From Phyllostachys edulis (taxonomy: Eukaryota > Streptophyta > Magnoliopsida > Poales > Poaceae): a stretch of 64,000 bases of DNA. How positions within the stretch are numbered: the stretch's first letter is position 1; each line of letters starts with the position of its first letter. The DNA is taken from contig CM070566.1 in the NCBI GenBank assembly GCA_036346405.1, positions 18,719,533 to 18,783,532 of the forward strand, written 5' to 3'. The position numbers and the translations under genes were made by a program. The notes beneath the pieces are model-generated. The model was not told the DNA's origin and did no database searches. It saw only the letters and a program-made list of their open reading frames with translations. Positions 21,421-33,222 of the stretch are shown here, one piece after another.

Positions 21421-23449
21421 CATAAGGAATCATTAGAGGAAACAAACAACAATTATTATTTTTCTTACATAAAGCATTGGAGTTGTAGTGGTCGTCTCAG
21501 TTTAACCAATTTCAGAAGGAATTTGTATGACAACTCTGAATATGCAGGGATCACTTTTCATTACAAATTAGCATTTGAAACATTCAAAATGTTATTGATA
21601 GGAAGTCCAAGCAACAACAAGGTGACTGCAGCTTCGAAGTTGGAAGCCCATGTTTAATATTTGACAGGCAGCAGAATGTACTACTAGTATATTGGGACTT
21701 TGGGATTGATTTGATATTCATATTCACATGTCGTTTTGTCATGAGCGAGCCAGCAGATAGGTACTTGTGCCTACTTGTGAATGAGTGAGTCGGTAATCTG
21801 TTGGCTCTATTTTTGTTTTTCCTGCCCTCCAGACGCAACCTGTATACACTAGTGACCTGTGCGCACCACTTGGCGCGCCGGGAAAGATTGTTTTTTTTTT
21901 GTGTTGTATAGTACAGGCAGTTTGGTAGGGAGAATAGTGACTTTAGTGGTTCAGTCAAATACCCAAGATTCAAGAAGAGTGTATTTGCTCATCTGGATTA
22001 GCTTAATGAAGCCTCTGCACATGCATAAATAGTTTTTTTTCCTTATTCCAAACCACATGGGTTATCTTGCTGTGTCTCTCTCAAGCATCTCTTCTCCGAA
22101 GATTAAGCTCCTTGGTGAACTCAATCGAGGTACTTTCGAGTCGATTAAGAGGAGACTCTTTTCACAAAAACAACCTTTACTGTTTTACACCAAATTTTCT
22201 TATGTGATCCAACAAACATCAAAGCCTTCCATCTATACACATAAAATAGGATATACTATCAAAATAAAATAAAAACAAGATATAATCAGTGACTGATGAA
22301 ATGCGAGCATTTGGCATCAAGAGCCAAATTAAATACTTCACTACAAAATCACATAATACATTGTTTACTGAAAGAAAATAAGGAGCGGTCTTGGTCTTGA
22401 CACAATTCAAAGTTTATGAAATTGTTAAAAGTTTATGAATTTTAGGTCGCTCCTACACTCAGGTAGAAGGCAACAAAATGTTTGCTTCTTAAGTATAGCA
22501 ATTAGGGAAGTCAAATGGCTAGCCTTCTAAGAGGCTAAACCAAACCTTCTGTAGCTGCGCAGGGAGGTGAGTACTTAATGTTATGTAAACACATATTTCT
22601 TTTGAATCATTTGGCTTCTTTGTTTAATTATAACCCTCTGTTTGAAACTGTCATAGAAATCAGAGAACTTTGTCATTGACTTGGCAGCAAGCATCGATGC
22701 CTAACATGCATAAATTTGACTTAAATCACCGATTTAGAAATTGAGGTACATGATTTATCAGATAAACTACTCAAAAACCAAGACGATATGCACATGCTAT
22801 CAATTAGAACTGCAGTGGACAGAAGTCTAACCACTGTCCTGACTCAAATATTTCAATGGCCAAGTTGTGTAGTCAAGCAGAGGCGTTCTAAATTATAATA
22901 TGCCACTGGATCTTTAAAAAGTTTGGACTATAGATATGAACAAAACCATCCATTGATCTGAGTAGCAAAGTAAAGTTTTCTCATCTGGATTTTTCCCAAG
23001 CGAACCTTCTATAGATTCATGCAAGTACTAACTGCTGTGCTATCTTATTTCGAGTGCATGGGCTTCTCTTCTGTAGCTTTTCTAGTTTTGGCACTACAGG
23101 CACTAATTAATCCATGCAGTAGAAACTTCTATCTTTTTCTTCCAATTTCTTACAAAACAACTTGGAAAGATGAGGATCCACAATGATATACTTTTAAGGT
23201 TTGATCCCATAATGCTTCTCTTTTTTTTTCCTCTTGGGGGCAAGTTCACTTATGTTTACATGTTTTGCAATTTCAGAATACCTAACAATAGACATACCAA
23301 TGGGGAAAAAAAAAATTAAAAGGCATATTTTATGGCACTAAAACAAGTTTTTTTCGTTCCATGTCAGTAATTAGCTGTTTTATATTGGCATATATACCGT
23401 CTGTAAATGCAAGACTTTTACCTGTTATTCCTTTCATCTTTTTCTATCG
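21421..23449. other. No gene recognised
   Basis: AT-rich sequence with only short open frames. I see no family match, no clear inverted repeat and no target duplication in it. Confidence 0.4.
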
Positions 23450-23690
23450 GAAGTGTGGTGACAGTGTGCAAACCAACCTCATGCCCACTGCTACTGGAAT
23501 CACGGCGAATGCTCCGGCGTGTCGACTTCCTGCCATATCTCTTGAGGGAGCTGGCCCTGAGCAGATCCTTCTCCGTTGTCTAGCGTATGGTCATCGTCCC
23601 TTCCGGGCATGCCTCGCCGGTGGCATGCCACGCCTGCTCCACCACCTCACCCACTCTACTGCTGCTGCTGGCAATGGTGAAGAAGCGAGC
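23450..23690 (-). pseudogene. Neprosin-domain (DUF239) protein gene fragment
   Basis: The minus strand reads ACPEGTMTIR, a stop, then TTEKDLLRASSLKRYGRKS and RRDSSSSGHEVG. This matches the N-terminal activation-peptide region of plant neprosin-domain proteins (CPeGTIPIRRt...DLLRAsS.k.yGrK). These are secreted glutamic peptidase-like proteins found in large families in grasses. The codon expected to be an arginine is a stop (near 23587). The signal peptide and the main neprosin domain are not found nearby, so it is an isolated piece. Identification rests on this one conserved block. Confidence 0.6.
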
Positions 23691-24794
23691 GAGCAAGACA
23701 CCGACATAACAAATTAGTTCAACAAGGAGTAGAATGCAATAAACGGCAACCGACTGTACCACAAAGGAGTGGAGAGAGAAGTAGATTTCTGGACCGAAAG
23801 CAGGCGTGCAAGTCGGCACGAAAGAGAAAGAACCATGTAACAAGCGAGAATCAAACTTGGCCCCCTAAAAAAAACCTGGAAATATGAGAAGTAGGTAGCA
23901 TCTAGAACCGAAAACAAAGTAGAATCGAGGCCGAGGAAAATTAGGGATGCACATGCCCAAAGTTTGAGATCCCCAGAGCTAAAGATCTGAACCTACGATA
24001 CAAATGTGAGCCAGGGAAAAACAAGAAAGGAACGGCAAGAAGGAGGAACAAAGGAGATGTAAAAAGCTAAAGCGATAGAGCGAGGGAGCAGCAGGCCGAT
24101 TGTAGCGAGCCAAATGGGAAAGGCAACCAAGCTCCAAATCCAGAAACAAGAACTCGATAGAAATAGCAAAAAAATAAAACCACCGAAATAAGGGGAAAGA
24201 ACTAACAAGAGAAGAACAACAAACGAGAAAATAGGAGCTGGGGGAAAACACGAACGACACGAACGACAATAGAAACAAAGGAAGAGAAAGAAGATGAAGC
24301 ATCCGAGCGGTGGAGCAGACGAACAGTTTTAGCGAGGTGGGCGGAAAAAAACCACCAGTCAGCAAGGATGAAACATCGAAAGCGACGACACAAAGAACGC
24401 GAAAGAAGCAAAGCCCAAAGGACGAAAGGAGTCAAGCAACGCAGCGTTAGGAGTCCATGGACCCCGCGGCGGGCATGCGGCAAGGCGAGGCGACTACGTG
24501 GCAGTCATAGACAAGCAGAAGCGTACGCGTGTAAACCAGGACGGAGGACGCTACGAACAAAACAGCGCACGCCGATCGTAGATTGCTCGGCCAAGAGATG
24601 CCCCACAATCGAACGGACCAGAAGACGTGTAGCGAGATCGTATGGAGGAAACGTGCACCGTCGACGTGGCCTAGGTCTCCTCCTCCTCTTTCTAGAGATA
24701 TTGCATTATCTTGTCGCGTTTGCTACATGCCAAAATTTTGGCATCTTTTAGCTAAAAAAAGGCGTCTTTGAGTCTGCTTGGGTGGAATCACGTT
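23691..24794. other. No gene recognised
   Basis: Purine-rich plus strand with short open frames on both strands. No recognised feature. Confidence 0.4.
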
Positions 24795-27161
24795 TAGTCA
24801 TGGCCAGATGGGCCATGCCAGCTAGCCTGGCCTGAAGCACGACACTGTTGACCCACCTAGGCATGGTCCACAATGTTCATAGGCCAGGCCAACACGACAT
24901 GAAAGACTGGGTCGTGTCTGGGTCTGTACTGCAGCACGACGGGCTGGCCCAACACGAATAATATTGGGTTGTGCTAGGCATGGCATGAGCCTGACTGTGG
25001 AGACGGCGAGGCATGGGTGGCGGGCGCGATGATGATGGCGAGGCAAGGCCGAGGTGGCGGAGGTCGGGCGAGGCCGACGGTGGGAGGAGGGATGGGGGGA
25101 GATGGCGTGGAGGCGATGGCCGGCAGGGGGAGAAGAGGGGATGGGGGAGACGACGCGAGGCGACAAATGTAGGGAGAAGAGGAGGGGGGATGGCGCGGAG
25201 GCATCAAGCGGCGGGGTGGGGCCAATGTGGAGGGAGAAGAAGGGATGGGGGATAAGAGGGGATGGGGGTGGAGACGACGCAAAGGCGGCCGTGCATGGGC
25301 AGTCCGCAGAAGAGGTGAGGCGGCGTGGCCACAAGTGTAGTGCCATCTTGTAGTAGTCTTGGTCAGTGGGGAGAGGGGACGGGGAAGATGGCGAGAGACA
25401 ATGACGGTGGGCGCGGAGGCGGTGGCTAACAGGGCGAGGCCGCCGTGGGAGGCAGACGATTTTGTAGTTTTCATTATAAAAAATTATGATAGTTCTGCTC
25501 TTGGTGATTACGGACTTTCATCATAGGAAATTGCATCTATGGAGAATACCGCTACCTCAAACCAACCGGAGTTATTACCGAAAGGGCAAAGATGAGTTCC
25601 GTCATCAAGCACTATGACAGCATCTTCGTCGGTGACCACCGGAGGAAAGAGGTTGAGGTCGTCTACATCGGGAGTTTGGGAGAATTTCGACAAGACAACC
25701 CAGACAGACGCACATGGACATTAGGTACTATATGTTGTTTGCAAAAAATATCGTCATGAATTATCTGTCTTAAATAATTCTAAGCAAAGAATAGCAGCAT
25801 ATAAGAACTTCTGCAAGGCAATGGATGTACGTCCAAGAAAGTTTGGTTTTGACATGCCAGTAAGATGGAACTCTACTTACTTGATGCTTAAGAGTCTTTT
25901 ACCATATAATAGTATTTTTCTGCTTTTATTCAAACGTACTATCAGAGCACTAACGGTGTTGTACTATTGATTGAGTAACATTGGTTCATTGCTAAGAAGA
26001 TATTTCAGTTTTTAGAAATTTTTTATGAGGCCGCTGTTGCTTTGTCTGTTGTTTATTATCCAACATCTCCTATTATTGTGAATAGTATTTTACAGATTGG
26101 TAGCCAATTGAAAATGTATGAAAATGACACAGTTTTATGAGAGGATATTATTGTTATGAAAAGCAAATACCTTAAATATTGGAGAGAAATTCCTTTCCTA
26201 TATGCATTTGCATTTATTTTAGATCATAGAGCTAAAATTCAAGGATTTACTAATGTTCTTGATCTTCTTAGTGATGCTATTAGACTATTCTAACTATTTT
26301 GCATATGTTCATTCTCGATCACATGAGGTTTTTCAAAGGTATAAAAATAAGTTTCAGGGAGTCCACTTGCAACGACCTCCACTAACAACTACCTCAAGTA
26401 ACAAGACAAATTTGCGGGGCAAGATCTAGGGTGCAGGCTCTTCCTCCAGGTCTAAGTTTTCTTCTTCTATAGCGGTACCTTCTCAACCAAGGCCAAACTC
26501 TCACCCAAGGAGTGGGGAACTATCCACCTATCTAGACAGTGATACGATGGATTTCAATGCTGAAGGCTTTGAAATTTTGCAATGGTGGCACACCCATAAG
26601 TTAACCGTGCTATCCATACTTGCACGTGATGTGTTAATTGTTCCTGTCTCAACAGTTTCCTTCGAGTTCGCTTTCCATCTTTCTCGAAGAATATTAGAGG
26701 AGGGAAGAACACGTCTCATGAGTGAGATGGTGGAGATACTTCTAACTGTGAAGGACTATAAACAAGCTGATTCACGAACACAATACTCTGTAGAAAATCC
26801 AGAGTTGTCGGAGGTGTTTGAAAATCTACACTAGATAACGACACTTAGAACAAGGGTGTATGTAGAGCTATATGTTGTATTCTTTTTTCTTTGCCAATGT
26901 TTTCTTATGTTAAGTTTTTACTTAGCAAATGTTTTAAATATTAATAAAGTTCTTTATTACATTTTTAATATGCTTGTCTCATTTTTTATAATTTTTACAT
27001 TTATTTTGAATTCTACACATTTTTCTATTTTTTAAAATCAGGTCTAAACAGCTATGCTGGGCGGCCTCAGACGTCTTAACCTAGCCCATGGGCCAACACT
27101 AAGACAGCCGATTTCAGAGGCTTTATCGGGCCAGTTGGGCGTTGCTGCTTGGCCACCACTA
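24795..27161 (+). mobile_element. Decayed hAT transposon with transposase remnant
   Basis: The proposed ends are TAGTCATGGCCAGATGGGCC at 24795 and, as reverse complement, TAGTGGTGGCCAAG at 27161. Subterminal sequence is rich in GGCCC and GCACGAC words typical of this group. No clean 8-bp target duplication is left, so the ends are approximate. Between 24950 and 25460 is a GC-rich low-complexity block. The transposase remnant follows. The AT-rich 3' part (26890-27030) is closely similar to 46760-46890 in a second, deleted copy. Confidence 0.6.
25520..26834 (+). pseudogene. hAT transposase pseudogene
   Basis: The read-through contains GGKRLRSSTSGVWENFDK (start of a BED-type zinc finger), then KFCKAMDVRPRKFGFDMPVR and WNSTYLMLKSLLPYN. 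Next comes KYLKYWREIPFLYAFAFILD with HRAKIQGF. The 3' open frame 26547-26834 gives the hAT dimerisation domain: WWHTHKLTVLSILARDVLIV, PVSTVSFEFAFHLSRRILEE and VEILLTVKDY. Many stops and frameshifts separate the blocks, and part of the catalytic core is gone. The final frame of 95 codons to the stop at 26832-26834 is intact by comparison. Confidence 0.88.
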
Positions 27162-27721
27162 TCGTTATCAGTTTTGGGTTCTGACCAGAGGCCTTGCTTG
27201 AAATTCTACCGGCACAAGGCACGACGGTGTGCTCATCTGCTGTATCGCCGTGTGCATTGCCAAGTAAAAATAGTTAGAGCCGCACCCCCCCCCCCCCACC
27301 CCCCGCGCCGCGCGCATCCTCCTCTCTCCATGTGATTCGGCCGCACCATCTTCACCCGCCGACCACGCGGCACGGCCGGACGCAAGCGTGCTCGTCTACC
27401 ACCCGTGCCGAAGAGTGGGTGCGAAACAAACCCCGCTCACTGGTACGGCCGCGCGGGGCCTTCGAGCGTGGCGACGCACGAGGGACTCCGTGACTATTGA
27501 TTCCGGCCTGGTGCGTTTGGTGCGATGCGCCCTTCATGTGTTCGGGGAAATGCCTGGCTGAAACCTGAACAGTGTCTCTGTCTTTCCAGGGTCCTACGCG
27601 GGTGGCCATCGCAGGCATCAACAGCGGCAAGCTTTTGCGTTGCCTCCTCTTCATTTTAGTCCTTCGTCGAATGATGGACCATGCCACCATCCCAATTGAT
27701 GAACACAAATCACCACAGTGC
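27162..27721. other. Left flank of the young gypsy element; no gene recognised
   Basis: Contains a C run (27285-27297) and GC-rich sequence. The last five bases, AGTGC, are the target duplication of the gypsy element. Continuity with 33223 onward is expected once the element is removed. I see no protein in the joined flanks. Confidence 0.5.
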
Positions 27722-28074
27722 TGTTGTGCCCAGATCAGATCATTCAATTCACACGCAACGATCAGTACATAGAAAGAGTTTACCGAGAAGAAGAAGGTTT
27801 GGAGGAAGAACAGCAGAGAAGGGAAAAAGGGAAAGTAGACACTGTTCTTTTTCTCGACAACCCTTGCAGCGCACAATTTCCATGCTTTTACACTACTTCC
27901 AGCACCATTACTCACTTACAAGTTGGTCCCACCAGCAACTACTACTTCAATTAAAGAGTCTTCAGACTTCCTGAAGCTGCTTCTCCTCGGCTGGACTGCT
28001 TCTCCTTGGCTGGGCTCTTCTTCAAAGTTCCTGCTTCAATTGGCGCCTCCCTGATCATCCCGACAGTGATGACA
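27722..28074 (-). repeat. Gypsy 3' LTR (353 bp)
   Basis: Minus strand TGTCATCACTGTCGGGATG to GGGCACAACA. Identical to the right LTR except at 27866. The polyprotein frame runs on into it and stops at 27951-27953. Confidence 0.96.
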
Positions 28075-31000
28075 TTACCTCCCCCTTGAGACCCAGCTTG
28101 TCCCCAAGCTGGTGCATCCGGAAAGCGCTCCTGCAGGACATGATAATCCTCCCAAGTGGCCATAGCAGCTGGTAGTGAGTTCCATTTTGTTAGAATTTGC
28201 AAATGAGCTGAATTTCCTTTTTTCACTAAGCGACGGTCCAGAATTTCCTCCGGTACTAATTCAGACACATCCAAAGCTATTGGAGAGGGTAAAGTGGAGA
28301 ACACTGGAGTATAATCTGCAGTGGATGGCTTTAATTGAGAAATATGGAATACTAGATGAATTTGACTGTCAACTGGCAGGTCCAACCGATATGTTACCAA
28401 GCCAATCTTCTCCAGGATGGTGTAGGGGCCAAAGTATTTGAATGCAAGCTTTGGGTAGGGACGATTGACCACTGATTGTTGAGCATACGGTTGTAGTTTC
28501 AGTAAGACTTTCTCTCCAACCTGAAATTCCTGAAATGAGCGTCTTTTATCTGCTGCTTGCTTCATGCGAACTTGAGCTTTTTGCAATTGTTGCTGCAACA
28601 GACCAGAGAAGAACTGTCTTTCTCTAATCACTTCATCAGCTTCTGTCGACTTTGAAGTAGACAAAGATGGTAGCATATTGTAGTGTGGGTCAGTGCCATA
28701 AAGGGCTCTAAATGGTGTACATCCAATAGCTGTATGGTAACATGTGTTGTACCAATATTCCGCTAGGGCTAACCATGAAAACCATTTGGTAGGTGAAGTT
28801 GCTACAGCACATCTTAAGTACATTTCTAAACATTGATTTACTCTCTCACTTTGACCATCCGATTAGGGGTGATAAGATGTACTCAAGTTCAGTTTTATGT
28901 CACATTGTTTGAATAATTCTTGCCAAAAATTACTTGTAAACACTTTGTCTCGATCTGACACAATCGATTTGGGTAATCCATGTAGTTTTACCACATTGTT
29001 GAGAAATGTTTTAGCAACTTGTGCAGTTGTGAATGGGTGCTTCAATGGAAGGAAATGAGAGTATTTTGTATACCTGTCGACTACTACCAAAATGACATTA
29101 TAGCCCTCGGATTTAGGAAGGCCTTCCACAAAATCCATTGTAATGTCTTGCCAAGCTCCTTGTGGTATGGGAAGTGGTTGAAGTAATCCGGGTGTTTTAC
29201 AATGCTCATGCTTAGCTTGTTGGCAGATGAGACATTGCTTTATGTAACCTTCTACCGCCTGTTTGAGACCAGCCCATTGGAACAATTTTTTGATTCTATG
29301 ATATGTCGCTTGAACGCCAGAATGCCCTCCAATGGCAGTGGAGTGAAATGCTTGAATGATTTTTGTTTGGAGTCCAGTGTTTGCACCAATCCATATTCTC
29401 CCCTCCTTTCTAATAATACCATTCGAAAGAGAGTAACCTTTGTCATTGCTGCCTGAAACATCCAATTGCTGCAGTAATTGTTGAGCTGAAGGGTCCACTG
29501 CATACGAATTTAATACTTCTTGAAGCCACACTGGTTTAACCTCTGATATAGCTTCGCATTCTAGTAAATGACCAACCCGTGATAGTGCATCAGCAGGTGT
29601 ATTGTCCGAACCCTTTTTGTACTGAAAAGTGTATTGCAATCCGATGAGTTTAGTCATTGCTTTCCTTTGTAATTCAGAGGTTAACACCTGATCATCAAGG
29701 TGACATAAACTGCGGTGATCTGTTTTAATGGTAAAAGGACCTCTGATTAAGTACGATCTCCACCTATCCACTGCCATCATAATGGCCAAGAATTCCTTTT
29801 CATATATTGATAATTTTTGATTTGTCATTCCTAATGCTTTACTATAATAGGCGACGGGATGACCTTCTTGTAATAAAACAACCCCAATTCCTGAATTGCA
29901 TGCATCCATTTCAATCACAAATGGCTTGTTAAAATCTGGTAGTGCGAGGACTGGTACTGTACTCATTGCCAATTTCAGTTTATCAAATGCCTCTTGAGAT
30001 TGATTGGTCCACTGAAATTCTTTGTGTTTCTTCAATAGATTTGTGAGTGGCTTTGCCAACAACCCATAATGTTTGACAAACTTCCTATAATAGCCTGTGA
30101 GACCCAAAAAGCCCCGCAGCTCGGTTACATTAGTAGGAGCCGGCCATTGTGTTATTACTTGCGTTTTTGATGGATCTGTGGACACTCCTTGATCTGATAT
30201 GATATGACCCAAATATTCCAATTGAGGTGCTGCAAATGTACACTTGGATAGTTTGACATATAACTGATGCTGTTGTAACACCTGGAGTACCAATTGCAAG
30301 TGCTGTAAATGTTGCTTAAATGATTTGCTATAAATAAGTATGTCATCCATGAAGACGAGAACAAATTTACGAATATACTTTGCAAATATAGAATTCATGA
30401 GACATTAGAAGGTTGCAGGTGCGTTTGTGAGGCCAAATGGCATTACTTTAAACTGGAAATGACCATGGTGTGTCTTGAAGGCTGTTTTCATCTCATCCTC
30501 CGGAACCATGCGGATTTGGTGATACCCACTCCTCAAATCCAGTTTGGAGAAGTATTTAGTACCAGCCAATTCATCTAGCAACTCGTCTATAATTGGCAAA
30601 GGAAATTTGTTTTTAATTGTCAAAGAATTTAACCTTCTGTAGTCCACACAAAACCTCCAATTGCCATCTTTTTTCTTTACTAATAATACTGGAGATGCAA
30701 ATGGGCTAATGCTAGGACTTACTGTTCCCTTTGCAATCATGTCAGCAACTTGAGTCTCAATCTCATCTTTTTGTTGTGGAGAATATCTATAAGGCCTTGT
30801 ATTTACGGGAATTGAACCTGGGATCAAAGAGATAGCATGGTCATAGCTTTGATGTGGTGGCAAGCCAGTTGGCTCCTGAAACACCTCTTGAAACTGTTGT
30901 AGAATGTGTTGAACTTCTGGAGCCAAAGCTTCATTCAGAGAATCATTATCAGCTTCAATAATGGCGGTAGCCCACAAATCATTACCCTTCTGCCATTTAA

Positions 31001-32738
31001 AAATTTGATCAATGGATGCTTCTTGAGGAATAGATCCACTGTCATGTTGTATGCCTTGTAACTTGATTGATTTCCCCTTGAAGTCAAATGTAACCCATTT
31101 ATGTACCCAGTTACAACTCATTGGACTATATCTTTCTAACCAATCCATGCCTAATACCGCGTCATATCCCCCTAAGGGTAAGACCTTCATAGTATGTTGA
31201 AACGTATGCCCTTGAATCCACCAAGAAAATCCTGGTATTTCAGCCTTGCAACTCAGCATATCTCCATTCGCAACCTTTACCCAATTAGGAGATATTTGTT
31301 CGGATGTGATACCCAATTTAGTGACCATTTCAGTGTTGATAAATGTGTGGGAACTACCCGAGTCCAATAGCATCAACATCACTTGTTTGCCCACCCATGC
31401 TCTCAATTGTATTGTTCTTGCAGTGGTGGTTCCAATCACTGCATTTAAAGATAAGATCATGTCTTCTTCCATACCGAGTTCCTCCAAAGCTGTGATAGTA
31501 TCTAGCACTTCTTCGGATAAATAAGCTGAGTTGTCTTCCAATTCTAATGCTTTGAGCTGAGGTTGGTTAGCACAACGATGTTTGGGTGAGTATTTTTCTC
31601 CACAATGAAAGCACAGTCCCTGAGCTCTTCGATAGGCTTTTAACTGTTGTGCTTTCCATATGTCATTTGGAATGAATTTTCCTTTGGTATCCCCTCTCAA
31701 ACTACCTCCCCATTGTTTGTGTGGTTTGGTGCTATCTGTTTTGTACTGTGATCCCCCTTTTTTAGCTCATCCAAAGACTCCTCTGCACACTAGCATACAC
31801 CGCAGCTTTTGTCGATGATGCCTAATGTGTGTCTCCACTGCTGCTCTAAGCTCATCTTTCAATCCCAACACAAATTGAGTGACTAGCATCATTTCCCTTA
31901 CTGAATTGTCATATAATCTGATGTGATAGACAAGGTTATCAAATTTCTTTCGGTATTCTTCCACTGTTCCTGTCTGTTTTAACTGAAGAAACTCTCTCAT
32001 TTTTTCACTCTGTGTATTCATGTCAAATTCAGAGAGTATAGCCTGTTGGAATTGTTCCCAATCATGCCACATATGGGATGCTTTATATGCCTGATACCAG
32101 TGGGCTGCCCGATCAGTTAAATTCATGGTAGCAGCAGCCACCTTGAAGCCATCTGGAATCTGATATATTGTAAAGAACGTTCGACATTTGTCCAGCCAGA
32201 TCCGAGCTTCTGTCCCGTCGAACTTTGGAAAATCCATCTTTGGAATCCAAGTTCTTCGTCCTCTCGTCTCAGTGGATCGACCAGTGTCTAACATTTCAGG
32301 TAATATTGGGGTAGGAAGGGGAAATGCAATATGCGGTGGTGACTGAGTTCTAGGGGGAAACGAGATTTCACTTGAAATTGATGGCCTTACCCCCATGAGG
32401 CATGGTCCATCCCTCGCTGGAATCTGGAGAGGAGGAAGTACGGGTCCTTTCAAGGTTTTTGCCTCATGCACCTGTTCTTGCTGAAGTTTGCCGATTGAAT
32501 CCAGGGACAAATTGACCTTCATTTGCAACTGATCCAACCGGTCCCCTTGCAGATCCAACTTTTGATCTACCGCCGCCAGCTGCGCCTCCGTCACTAACTT
32601 CACTTCTTCCACCATCTCAGTTTTCATCTGCAGAAACATTTCGATCAATCTTCTTTCCATAGCCTCCATCGCTTCCTCCACTTGCTTCACCTGAATTCCT
32701 CGCTTTGCCGGAGCCGTCGCGATCCTCCTCCAAGCCAA
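27951..32738 (-). pseudogene. Gypsy gag-pol polyprotein, one frame with three internal stops
   Basis: One minus-strand frame of about 1596 codons. Gag: residues 1-323 include WIPKMDFPKFDG and FLQLKQTGTVEEYRKKF. After stop 1 (31767-31769, TGA) come a CCHC knuckle (CFHCGEKYSPKHRC), the protease motif LLDSGSSHTFIN, and RT with VLLVKKKDGNWRFCVDYRRL. After stop 2 (30405-30407, TAA), inside RT, come FVLVFMDDILIYSK (catalytic MDD), RNase H (IEMDACNSGIGVVLL) and the integrase HHCC region and core (DITMDFVEGLPKS, IVSDRDKVF). After stop 3 (28863-28865, TAA), inside the integrase, come QSERVNQ with the catalytic Glu and a chromodomain-like segment (ILTKWNSLPAAMATWEDY). There is no frameshift. All three stops fit single C-to-T changes on the coding strand. 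Catalytic residues that can be seen are kept. As written it cannot make a full polyprotein without read-through. Confidence 0.95.
28075..28090 (-). promoter_or_regulatory. Polypurine tract of the gypsy element
   Basis: The minus strand reads CAAGGGGGAGGTAA directly before the 3' LTR. It also codes for the SQGGG stretch of the polyprotein, since the frame continues into the LTR. Confidence 0.85.
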
Positions 32739-32854
32739 TGGAACCCAGATTTGGCTTTACACCGATCAAACCCGAAGGTAATCGGAACCCATTTCCAGGG
32801 ATTTTTACTGGTCAAAGCCGAGAGATTGAGAGAGATCGGCGAGGGATCGAAGAG

Positions 32855-32866
32855 GCTCTGATACCA
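32855..32866 (-). promoter_or_regulatory. Primer-binding site of the gypsy element
   Basis: The minus strand reads TGGTATCAGAGC, complementary to initiator methionine tRNA, three bases inside the 5' LTR. Confidence 0.92.
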
Positions 32867-32869
32867 GGT

Positions 32870-33222
32870 TGTTGTGCCCAGATCAGATCATTCAATTCAC
32901 ACGCAACGATCAGTACATAGAAAGAGTTTACCGAGAAGAAGAAGGTTTGGAGGAAGAACAGCAGAGAAGGGAAAAAGGGAAAGTAGACACTGTTCTTTTT
33001 CTCGACAACCCTTACAGCGCACAATTTCCATGCTTTTACACTACTTCCAGCACCATTACTCACTTACAAGTTGGTCCCACCAGCAACTACTACTTCAATT
33101 AAAGAGTCTTCAGACTTCCTGAAGCTGCTTCTCCTCGGCTGGACTGCTTCTCCTTGGCTGGGCTCTTCTTCAAAGTTCCTGCTTCAATTGGCGCCTCCCT
33201 GATCATCCCGACAGTGATGACA
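32870..33222 (-). repeat. Gypsy 5' LTR (353 bp)
   Basis: The promoter-bearing LTR of the minus-strand element. It differs from the other LTR only at 33014. Confidence 0.96.
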
